Source of the DNA: Vitreoscilla sp.
Lineage (GTDB): Bacteria; Pseudomonadota; Gammaproteobacteria; Burkholderiales; Burkholderiaceae
Direction of reading: 5' to 3'
Assembly (NCBI GenBank): GCA_014378125.1
Contig: JACMOG010000522.1
Span: 1 to 8,386 of the forward strand
DNA: 8,386 bases
This document shows, in pieces, positions 1 to 6,206 of the stretch. The stretch's first letter is position 1, and every line of letters starts with the position of its first letter. Made by a program: the position numbers and the translations under genes. The notes beneath the pieces are model-generated. The model saw only the letters and a list, made by a program, of their open reading frames with translations. It ran no database searches and was not told the DNA's origin.

Positions 1-180
1 CACGTCCTCGCCGATGCGCTTCATCTGGCCGCCGCAGGCACAGGTGGTGCTCTCGGGTTCATGCCGCACTTCGCGGCGCGGCAGGTTCTCCGGCAGCGGT
101 TTGCGCTTGGCTTGCTGGCGATCGGTGGGCGCGGCCGGTGCGGGCGTGCCGCCGTGCGTGTGCAAGGCACCCGGCCTCGG
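1..180 (-). pseudogene. IS66-family transposase (TnpC) fragment, N-terminal zinc-finger region
   Basis: Read on the minus strand in the frame whose codons start at position 1, the region encodes a proline-rich linker, then KRKPLPENLPRREVRHEPES, then TTCACGGQMKRIGEDV at the window edge. This matches the conserved stretch before and within the zinc-finger domain of IS66 transposases (basic KPLP..LPR segment, HEPE, Cys-x-Cys, IGEDV). The transposase normally has roughly 100 or more residues before this point. Here the frame is closed by the stop of the upstream binding-protein gene at 241-243 and holds no ATG, so the 5' part is missing and this copy is probably a remnant. The rest of the element, if present, lies left of position 1. 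The right boundary of homology (about 150-200) is uncertain because the linker is poorly conserved. No terminal inverted repeat was recognised. Confidence 0.75.
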
Positions 181-240
181 GCGCGCGGCGAGCCCTTGAT
201 CAACGCCGTCAGCGGGAGCGGCGCGCCGCCTTAAGTGCCG

Positions 241-1062
241 TCATTGCGCAGGGATGGTGCCGCGCAGACCCGCACGCTGGACGGCACGCCCGAGCTCTCC
301 ATTGGCACGCACTTCCTCAGTGAAGACCCTCAAGTAGGCCAGGCCCGCCTCCCGGCCCCTGGGAATCGCCGGGGCGAGATGTTCGCTGCCCCACCGCCCG
401 TCGAGCACGCGCGCGCCCGGCGCGCGTTCGGCCATCTCGAACAGGATGCCCTTGTTGGTCGCGAACGCGTCGATCTCTCCGGCCAGCAGCGAGGCGCGGG
501 CGGCATCCAGCGTCGCAAATGTTCGCAGCTTCGACTGCTTGAAGCGCTCGCCCAGCACGCGCTCGGACGAACTACCCTGGCTGACGCCGACGGTCACGCC
601 GGCCTGGTCGAGCCGTTCGACAGCCGAAACTCGCGAGGACGGCAGCACGAGCACTCCCAACGCGAGATCGACCAGCGGCTGCGCGAAATCGACCACGCGC
701 GCCCGCTCAGCGGTCGCATTCGTGATCATGAAATCGGCGTCGCCGCGTTGCAGCGCGGCCAGCGCTTCAGCCTGTCGCGGATACACAGTGATCTGCCCGC
801 GGACACTCAGGCGGCCCGCCAGCGAGCGCCCGAGGTCGACGCTCACGCCGCGCATCGCCTCGGGTGGCGCCTGCTCGACGAGCGAAGTGGGACTGCCGGG
901 ATACACCGCGATGCGAAGCGTGCCGGTCGGCGCAAGTGCCGTGCGCGCCGGCCCGGGCACGGCTTGCATTGGCTTGGAAGCGCAGCCTGCAAACGCAGCT
1001 GCGGCCAGCATGACCGCGGCCAGCAGCCGCCTGCGCCGGTCCGGAAAAGTGTCTTGTTCCAT
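241..1062 (-). CDS. family-3 (amino-acid-type) extracellular solute-binding lipoprotein
   Basis: Predicted 273-residue lipoprotein of the bacterial solute-binding protein family 3 (PF00497), which normally delivers amino acids or small organic acids to an ABC permease. The N-terminus has four arginines (9-12), a hydrophobic stretch and a lipobox FAGC with the lipidated Cys at 27. The mature domain starts near GTLRIAVYPGSP (47-58). It contains VDLGRSLAGRL (75-85) and the family hallmark ITNATAERARVVDFAQPLV (113-131). The C-terminus (RAGLRGT near 264-269) looks natural, so the adjacent IS66 debris has probably not truncated it. I chose the ATG at 1062 because GAAGG lies 7 bases upstream. An ATG at 1086 would overlap the preceding stop as ATGA and add eight residues, and is a real alternative. 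It is the last gene of the operon. No permease or ATPase partner is visible, and the ligand is unknown. Confidence 0.85.
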   Translation of the reverse strand: MEQDTFPDRRRRLLAAVMLAAAAFAGCASKPMQAVPGPARTALAPTGTLRIAVYPGSPTSLVEQAPPEAMRGVSVDLGRSLAGRLSVRGQITVYPRQAEALAALQRGDADFMITNATAERARVVDFAQPLVDLALGVLVLPSSRVSAVERLDQAGVTVGVSQGSSSERVLGERFKQSKLRTFATLDAARASLLAGEIDAFATNKGILFEMAERAPGARVLDGRWGSEHLAPAIPRGREAGLAYLRVFTEEVRANGELGRAVQRAGLRGTIPAQ

Positions 1063-1069
1063 GCGGTGG

Positions 1070-1074
1070 CCTTC
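1070..1074 (-). promoter_or_regulatory. ribosome binding site supporting the 1062 start
   Basis: On the minus strand the sequence GAAGG lies 7 bases before the ATG at 1062. The competing ATG at 1086 has no purine-rich site in front of it but overlaps the upstream stop codon as ATGA. The two starts therefore rest on different signals: Shine-Dalgarno versus coupling. Confidence 0.5.
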
Positions 1075-1082
1075 GGCATTGA

Positions 1083-2630
1083 TCATGGGACGGCTGTAGC
1101 AATGGATGGCGAACTGGCGGGAGCCGTCGGCCCCCCGGTTTGTGTGGCTTGTGCCGCCAGCCTGCCGGCGCGCCGCCCCGAAACAAAGGCCCACGCGAGA
1201 TGGTGCCCATGGCCTTTCAGCAGAAGGCCGCCTTGCCCCGTCGATCCAGCTGCATAGAGGCCGTCGACGGGAATGCCGTCTCCACGCAGCACCCGGTGCT
1301 GCCCGTCGACCATCAGGCCGCCTTCGGAATGGACGAACACGGAGCGGACCGGGCCGAATGCGAAATACGGCCCGTTGCCGAGCCGGCCGTCGCCCTCGAT
1401 AACGCTGCTGCGCAACGCAGGCCCGTCCATGCCGAGTTTTGCCGCAAGCAATTCGAGGGTCTCCGCCCGTGTGGTCACATCGGGCCGGTTGCGCAGGTAG
1501 TCGGGCAGATAGGCGTATGCAACGCCAGGCGCTGTCGAGATGAAGTCGGGCCACGCAGAAAATCGCGACGCTAGCGCATCGTCCATCAGGATCCACGCCT
1601 CGCCGCCTGGTTGCGCGGCAACTTGCAACGCCGGCTGGTCACGCTCGTCGCAAAAGCGTTCCCCGCGTGCGTTCACCAGTTTCGCACCGGCCTGGAAGAG
1701 CGTCGGCGAAGGGGCGAGCGCGGTCGTCAGGAATTTCATCATGAAAGGCCGCAGCAGCCGTGCGGGCACGTGCTCGACCGACCAGGCCAGCAGCCCGGCA
1801 AGCCAGCGCCAGGGCGGCAGGCGCCGCAGCAGCGTTTCGGTCGCGGGCGCCTGGAAGCGCAGTTCCGGGCCGTGCGCAAGGTCCCCATTGATGATGCGGG
1901 CGCCAATCGCTTCGGCCATGCGTTGGCCGTCGCCGGTTGCCGTGGGGTTCACGCCGCCGACCAGCGACTCGCGCGCGCCCATGAAGCGCAGCTTGAATTC
2001 GGGGCTGTTCGTGAAGTCGCCGGTGGCGAGCACGACGCCGCATCGCGCCCGGAAAACCCGCGTGGCACCATCGACCACGGCTTGCAGACCCGTCACGCGT
2101 GCACCATCGAGCACCAGCCGCTGCGCCTGCACCGACGTGCGGATCACAACGCCCGCCTTGCGCGCGCGGCGTTCAAGGTGGTAGATGAAAGCACGCGAAT
2201 TCGGCAGCACGTTGTGCATTCGAGGCTGGCGGTGCGGCGGTTCGGGCATCGGACCCATGAAGCGCACGCCGGCGTCGAGCAGCCACTGGAACGTCGCGGG
2301 GATCTCATCGCACAGGATGCGGCGCAGCGCGGGGTTGTCGCGCGCGTCCAGCTCGGGCGCGAAGGCGGGCATGTCGGCCCAGTGGTCCGCCGGCGAATCG
2401 ACGATGGACTGGCGCCGCTGGTGCGGCGTCCCCGTCGACGTGATCGAACCGATCGACCAGGCGGTCGATCCACCCAGGCGCGCGTTTTTCTCGAGCAGCA
2501 CCACGCTTCGCCCCTCGATGCGCGCCTCGATGGCCGCTGCCAGGCCACAGCCACCGCCGCCCACGACAACGACGTCGAACGTTTCCTCGCCCCACGGCGC
2601 GGACTCCCCGGAAATGCCAGAGGCCGTCAT
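1083..2630 (-). CDS. FAD-dependent dehydrogenase, fumarate reductase/3-ketosteroid dehydrogenase-like flavoprotein
   Basis: Predicted 515-residue cytoplasmic flavoprotein of the FAD-binding-2 family (PF00890), whose members reduce or form C=C bonds next to carbonyl or carboxyl groups. The dinucleotide-binding motif VVVVGGGGCGLAAAIEA spans 20-36. The ribose-binding acidic residue is E47 in LLEKN, and GGST follows at 53-56. LATGDF at 201-206 is the second conserved FAD contact. The C-terminal FAD segment GLYAAGSTGQGG (457-468) leads into an AWAFVSGRRAGR helix (479-490). There is no signal peptide, heme motif or iron-sulfur cluster motif, so it is a stand-alone flavoprotein. The ATG at 2630 overlaps the upstream stop as ATGA. 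A longer start at 2669 would lie inside the upstream gene and is unlikely. The C-terminal tail after about 495 is low-complexity Ala/Pro/Thr. Length is normal for the family. The substrate is unknown, and ketosteroid and fumarate activities are only family analogies. Confidence 0.88.
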   Translation of the reverse strand: MTASGISGESAPWGEETFDVVVVGGGGCGLAAAIEARIEGRSVVLLEKNARLGGSTAWSIGSITSTGTPHQRRQSIVDSPADHWADMPAFAPELDARDNPALRRILCDEIPATFQWLLDAGVRFMGPMPEPPHRQPRMHNVLPNSRAFIYHLERRARKAGVVIRTSVQAQRLVLDGARVTGLQAVVDGATRVFRARCGVVLATGDFTNSPEFKLRFMGARESLVGGVNPTATGDGQRMAEAIGARIINGDLAHGPELRFQAPATETLLRRLPPWRWLAGLLAWSVEHVPARLLRPFMMKFLTTALAPSPTLFQAGAKLVNARGERFCDERDQPALQVAAQPGGEAWILMDDALASRFSAWPDFISTAPGVAYAYLPDYLRNRPDVTTRAETLELLAAKLGMDGPALRSSVIEGDGRLGNGPYFAFGPVRSVFVHSEGGLMVDGQHRVLRGDGIPVDGLYAAGSTGQGGLLLKGHGHHLAWAFVSGRRAGRLAAQATQTGGPTAPASSPSIATAVP

Positions 2631-3595
2631 TCGGCCTGCATCCGCGCGGCCTCGATCACTGCACCCCATTTCAATGACTCGGCCTGGTTGCGCCGCACTG
2701 CGTCCGCCGGCGTGCCGCCGAGCGGCAACACGCCCAGGGAGTCGAGGCGCTGCATGACGTCGGGCAGTTTCAACACCGCGTTGATTTCAGCGTTCAGCTT
2801 GTCGGTGACCGGCTGGGGCAAGCCGCGCGGCGCCGAGATTTCGTACCAGGGCACGGAGGAATACCCCGGCACGCCCGCCTCGACCATTGTCGGCACGTGG
2901 GGCAGGCTGGAGTTGCGCGTCAAACTCGTGACGGCCAGCGGCCGGACCTTTCCGGTTTTGATGTACTGGTGCGCCGTGCCCACGCTTTCGAAGAGCAATT
3001 GCACCTGGCCGCCAAGCAGGTCCGCCATTGCGGGCGCGCCCCCACGGTAGGGAATGTGCACGTAGTCGATTTGGGTCATGCTGCGGAACAGTTCGGCCGC
3101 CATGTGCATCGCCGAGCCATTTCCAGCCGACGCGTAGCTGAGGCTGCCCGGCTTGCTGCGCGCAAGCGCGAGCAATTCCTGCACCGAGCCCACCGGCAGC
3201 TTATTGTTCACCAGCAGGACGCTCGGGCTCTCCGCGATGAGCGCAATCGGCTGCAATTCCGTCAGCGGGTCGTAGCGAAGGTTCCGGTACAACTTCGTGG
3301 CACCGTTGTGCGCGATCGTCGTCAGCACAAGGGTGTAGCCGTCCGGCGCGCTCCGGGCGACCTGTTCGCCGCCAGTGTGGCCACCCGCGCCCGGCTTGTT
3401 GTCAATCACGATGGGCTGCCCCACGCGGGGCCCGAGCTTGTCTGCCACCAGTCGCGCGAGCATGTCCGCCGGGCCGCCGGCGGCATATGGCACGACAAGC
3501 CTGATCGGCCGCGCAGGATACGGCTCCTGCGCAAAGGAGGCGGTGGGCGCCAGGGCAAAGGCGGCGCCGAGGATGGCAAGGTACTTCTTCAACAT
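2627..3595 (-). CDS. Bug/TctC-family tripartite tricarboxylate transporter substrate-binding protein (second copy)
   Basis: Predicted 322-residue periplasmic binding protein of the TctC/Bug family (PF03401), which binds carboxylates or related small molecules. A Sec signal peptide (MLKKYLAILGAAFALAPTASFA, about 1-22) ends in a good AxA-type cleavage site before QEPYP. Family landmarks are in order: PIRLVVPYAAGGPADMLAR (30-48) with the ligand-loop GGPAD, VIDNKPGAGGHTGG (63-76), APDGYTL (83-89), YDPLTELQPI (108-117), SAGNGSAMHMAAELF (156-170) and VPTMVEAGVPGY (234-245). The ATG at 3595 has GGAG 9 bases upstream. The longer frame back to 3658 would overlap the preceding gene and spoil the signal peptide. 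It starts 20 bases after the first Bug gene and its stop overlaps the flavoprotein start. The membrane subunits TctA/TctB are absent, which is common for this greatly expanded family in Burkholderiales. The ligand is unknown. Confidence 0.93.
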   Translation of the reverse strand: MLKKYLAILGAAFALAPTASFAQEPYPARPIRLVVPYAAGGPADMLARLVADKLGPRVGQPIVIDNKPGAGGHTGGEQVARSAPDGYTLVLTTIAHNGATKLYRNLRYDPLTELQPIALIAESPSVLLVNNKLPVGSVQELLALARSKPGSLSYASAGNGSAMHMAAELFRSMTQIDYVHIPYRGGAPAMADLLGGQVQLLFESVGTAHQYIKTGKVRPLAVTSLTRNSSLPHVPTMVEAGVPGYSSVPWYEISAPRGLPQPVTDKLNAEINAVLKLPDVMQRLDSLGVLPLGGTPADAVRRNQAESLKWGAVIEAARMQAE

Positions 3596-3604
3596 CTTTC
3601 TTGT

Positions 3605-3608
3605 CTCC
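3605..3608 (-). promoter_or_regulatory. ribosome binding site for the second Bug/TctC gene
   Basis: GGAG on the minus strand lies 9 bases before the ATG at 3595, inside the 20-base gap between the two Bug genes. It supports this start over an upstream in-frame one at 3658. Confidence 0.6.
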
Positions 3609-3615
3609 GGTGAAT

Positions 3616-4590
3616 TCAGTCCAGCTGCAGCTTCGCGGCTTCGATGACCCGGTTCCACTTCACTGTTTCGCTGCGGAAATAGGCGGCGGCCTGCTCCGGC
3701 GTGTTGGGGGTGAATGCGATGCCGAGCTTCTCGAGGCGCGACGCTGCTTCGGGCGATGCAAGGGCGCGGTGCGCTTCGCGGCTGAGGCGCGCGACCAGCG
3801 CAGCGGGCATGCTCGCAGGTGCCGCGAGAGTGAACCAGGAAGTACCGCTGTAGCCCGGCACTCCAGCCTCGGCGACGGTCGGCACATTCGGCAGGCGCTT
3901 CTCGCGCGCGGGTCCGGTCACCGCCAGCACGCGCAGCTTGCCCCTTTCAACATGAGGCAATCCGGAGGACATGTTGTCGAACATGACATCGACCTGTCCG
4001 CCGATCAGGTCGATCAGCGCGGGTCCGCTGCCTTTGTACGGCACATGGTTCATTCGCGCGCCGGCGGCCAGCTCGAACAGTGCCGTGACCATGTGGACCG
4101 AACTGCCGGGGCCAGCCGTCGCGTAATTCACCTTGCCGGGGTTCGCCCTCGCATCGGCGATCAGGTCCTTCAGCGCGCGGTAACGCGAATCGGCCGGCAC
4201 CAGCACGAGGTTGGGCGATTCGCCGAGCAGCATGATCGGCTGCAGTTCAGTGGCGGGGTCATACCCGAGTTTCCTGTAACTCGAATACGCGGCGTGGATG
4301 CCGATCGTCCCGACCAGGAGCGTGTAGCCGTCGCCGGGCGACTTCGCGACAAGCTGAGCGCCGAGGTGGCCGCTCGCGCCCGGTTTGTTGTCGACGACCA
4401 TGGTCTGGCCCAGCAGCGGTGACATGCGCTCCGCGAGGATGCGCCCCAGGATGTCGGCAGCGCCCGCGGGGGCGAACGGAACGACGAGCCGCACCGGGCG
4501 GCCCGGATAGTCCTGCCCAAACGCGGGCAGGCCTGTCATTGCCAACCCCTGGGCCAGCATCCCTTGCAGCACGGTCCGGCGCGGGATCAT
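3616..4590 (-). CDS. Bug/TctC-family tripartite tricarboxylate transporter substrate-binding protein (first copy)
   Basis: Predicted 324-residue member of the TctC/Bug family. The N-terminus MIPRRTVLQGMLAQGLAMTG resembles a twin-arginine signal (RRTVLQG at 4-10 plus a weakly hydrophobic stretch), with likely cleavage near AFG-Q at 23-26. The family landmarks are complete: RPVRLVVPFAPAGAADILGR (31-50), VVDNKPGASGHLGA (65-78), SPGDGYTLL (84-92), YDPATELQPI (110-119), ATAGPGSSVHM (157-167), and VPTVAEAGVPGYSG (236-249). The usual GG before the ligand-loop Asp is GAAD here (43-46), whereas the neighbouring paralogue has GGPAD, so ligand preference may differ. The ATG at 4590 overlaps the upstream stop as ATGA, arguing for translational coupling. 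An in-frame extension to 4920 lies wholly inside the upstream gene and is a shadow. No TctA/TctB is seen nearby, and the ligand is unknown. Confidence 0.92.
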   Translation of the reverse strand: MIPRRTVLQGMLAQGLAMTGLPAFGQDYPGRPVRLVVPFAPAGAADILGRILAERMSPLLGQTMVVDNKPGASGHLGAQLVAKSPGDGYTLLVGTIGIHAAYSSYRKLGYDPATELQPIMLLGESPNLVLVPADSRYRALKDLIADARANPGKVNYATAGPGSSVHMVTALFELAAGARMNHVPYKGSGPALIDLIGGQVDVMFDNMSSGLPHVERGKLRVLAVTGPAREKRLPNVPTVAEAGVPGYSGTSWFTLAAPASMPAALVARLSREAHRALASPEAASRLEKLGIAFTPNTPEQAAAYFRSETVKWNRVIEAAKLQLD

Positions 4591-5468
4591 TGCAAGTCGT
4601 CCAAAGTGAGCAGCGTCCTGTCTTCGTAAGGATGGTCCCACTGCTGCCAGTTGCCAGCGTGCACGATCTGCACCGGCAACTCGATCGAGCGCGGCACCGG
4701 CGCCCCCTGCAGGTGCCGGATGGCGCATTCCGTGGCGAGGTAGGCCATCTGCATGGCGTTGAAATCCGCCGTGGCAAGCATACGCCCCGCGGCGATTGCC
4801 TCGATCGCTTCGGGGATGGCGTTCACGCCGACCACGCTGGCGCTGCAACTGGCCTTGTCGAGGGACTCGAGCACGCCGACGGCCATGATGTCGTTTGCGA
4901 CCAGGCACCCCTGCGGGCACCCGTTCGCCGAAATCCAGGTTGCGGCGCGCTCGCGCGCAACAGCCCGGTCGTAGTCGCCAGCAATCTTGCCGACGATCCG
5001 GATGCCGGGGCAGGTTTGCGCCGCTTCGAGAAAGCCGCGCAGCCGGTCGATGCTGGTCACGGACCGTTCCGGCCCCGTCACGATGAGCACGTCACCGTGG
5101 CCCTGCAGATGCGCGAAAAGATAGTTCGCGATCTGGCGGGCCAGGCTCGCATCGTCGGCGCCGACATACGACGCGCTCGCCGCAGCTTCGATCGGATTGA
5201 TGAATCCGACCATCGGGATACCTGCCGCTGCTATCCGGCGGATCGCGGGGTCGACACGCGTCGCGTGGACCGGCGACAGCACGAAGGCATCGGGCCGGGT
5301 CGCCAGCGCCTCGTCGATCAGCGCGCACTGCTGCTCGGGGTCGTCCGGCGTCTGCGGCACATAGTGCTGCACGACGCAGTTGTATCGCTGCGCGGCCCGG
5401 TCCGCGCCCAGCCGCGCGGCCGCATACGCAGGGTTGCTCCTGTTCTTGGTGAAGACGGCCAGCCGCAT
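4587..5468 (-). CDS. sugar-type periplasmic-binding-fold protein (Peripla_BP_4) lacking a signal peptide
   Basis: Predicted 293-residue protein with the type-I periplasmic binding fold used by sugar ABC receptors and LacI-family effector domains. The fold starts at residue 2: RLAVFTKNRSNPAYAAARLGA (2-22). It continues with PDAFVLSPVHATRVDPAIRRIAAAGIPMV (59-87), SYVGADDASLA (100-110), VTGPERSVTSIDRLRGF (130-146), VANDIMAVG (190-198) and GVNAIPEAIEAIAAG (214-228). No signal peptide or helix-turn-helix domain precedes it. The ATG at 5468 lies 4 bases after the SDR stop, with GGATGG about 9 bases upstream. A start at 5510 would overlap the SDR and still give no convincing signal. Its stop overlaps the next start as ATGA. 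It could be an intracellular ligand sensor, or a binding protein that lost its export signal. The ligand is unknown, and no ABC permease or ATPase is present. Confidence 0.82.
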   Translation of the reverse strand: MRLAVFTKNRSNPAYAAARLGADRAAQRYNCVVQHYVPQTPDDPEQQCALIDEALATRPDAFVLSPVHATRVDPAIRRIAAAGIPMVGFINPIEAAASASYVGADDASLARQIANYLFAHLQGHGDVLIVTGPERSVTSIDRLRGFLEAAQTCPGIRIVGKIAGDYDRAVARERAATWISANGCPQGCLVANDIMAVGVLESLDKASCSASVVGVNAIPEAIEAIAAGRMLATADFNAMQMAYLATECAIRHLQGAPVPRSIELPVQIVHAGNWQQWDHPYEDRTLLTLDDLQ

Positions 5469-5472
5469 GAAG

Positions 5473-6195
5473 CTAAACCATCCCGCCGTTCGGCTGCACG
5501 ACCTGGCCATGGACCCAGGAGGCGCGATCCGATGCGAGGAAGCTCACCACCTGCGCGACCTCCGCTGGCTCGCCGACGCGGTTGAACGGGCTCATCGCGC
5601 CGGCACGTTGCACGGCAGCGTCGTCCTTGCCCGAGCGGAATAGTTCTGTGTCCACCGGGCCGGGCGCGACGGCGTTGACCCGGATTTTGCGGCCGGCGAG
5701 TTCCTTGGCAAGCGAGCGCACCAGACCTTCGACGGCCCCTTTGGTCGCCGTATACGGTCCGCCGCCGGGCACCGCATGGCGGACCATCGAAGTGGTCAGG
5801 GCGATGATGGTTCCCCCGTCATTGACCTGACGCGCGGCTTCAGCCAGCACGTTGAAGGCGCCGACAATATTCACCTCCACGAGTTCGCGAAAACGGGCGG
5901 GGTCGAATTGCGCGAGCGGCGCGGGCGGCACGTTGATGCCGGCGTTGGCAACGACGCACAGCGGCGCGGCCTTGAAATCGACGCGCACGGCGGCAAACAC
6001 GTTCGCGACCTGCGTCGCGTCTCGGATGTCGCACGCATACCCCTTGATCCGCCGTCCCTGCGGCCCGGCGGGCGGCGTTGGCGGGCTTGAGGTCATCGTG
6101 TAGGCGACGTCGAAGCCATCGGCGGCGAGCGCCTGGACACAGGCCGCACCGATGCCGCGCGAGCCACCGAATACGATTGCAATCTTCTTGTTCAT
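5473..6195 (-). CDS. short-chain dehydrogenase/reductase (SDR)
   Basis: Predicted 240-residue classical SDR, a cytoplasmic NAD(P)-dependent alcohol/ketone oxidoreductase. The cofactor motif is FGGSRGIG (9-16), where the usual leading Thr-Gly is Phe-Gly. CDI (55-57) marks the adenine-ring Asp, and NAG is at 84-86. The catalytic set is complete: N109 in VEVN, S136, Y148 and K152 (YTATK). The C-terminal PGPVDTELF and GGMV segments are typical. The loop after the second strand (YTMTSS) lacks the Asp typical of NAD-specific members, and Arg13 in the glycine motif suggests NADP, but this is inference. I chose the ATG at 6195. A TTG at 6210 overlapping the upstream stop would add five residues. It begins 11 bases after the thiamine-enzyme stop. 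Length is normal. It resembles 3-oxoacyl-ACP-reductase-like SDRs, but its operon setting suggests a catabolic substrate. Confidence 0.93.
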   Translation of the reverse strand: MNKKIAIVFGGSRGIGAACVQALAADGFDVAYTMTSSPPTPPAGPQGRRIKGYACDIRDATQVANVFAAVRVDFKAAPLCVVANAGINVPPAPLAQFDPARFRELVEVNIVGAFNVLAEAARQVNDGGTIIALTTSMVRHAVPGGGPYTATKGAVEGLVRSLAKELAGRKIRVNAVAPGPVDTELFRSGKDDAAVQRAGAMSPFNRVGEPAEVAQVVSFLASDRASWVHGQVVQPNGGMV

Positions 6196-6206
6196 GTGTG
6201 CTGCGC

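Noticed and set aside
218..231. GC-palindrome around ggcgcgcc after the last operon gene
   Set aside because: It has no loop and no following T-tract on the minus strand, so it does not qualify as a Rho-independent terminator.
235..1257. Plus-strand open frame of 340 codons opposite the family-3 lipoprotein
   Set aside because: The minus strand encodes a lipobox and the family-3 signature here. The plus-strand product is a compositional artefact.
2451..2470. Perfect 8-base inverted repeat with a 4-base loop
   Set aside because: It lies inside the flavoprotein coding sequence over conserved residues just after the GGST motif and has no T-run, so it is probably coincidental and not a terminator.
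1611..3050. Long plus-strand open frame of 479 codons opposite the flavoprotein and second Bug gene
   Set aside because: It spans two well-supported minus-strand genes and the junction between them. Its translation is rich in Arg, His and Ala with no recognisable motif, as expected for an antisense shadow in high-GC DNA.
4419..5585. Plus-strand open frame of 388 codons opposite the sugar-type binding protein
   Set aside because: It crosses several minus-strand gene boundaries and shows no protein family features.
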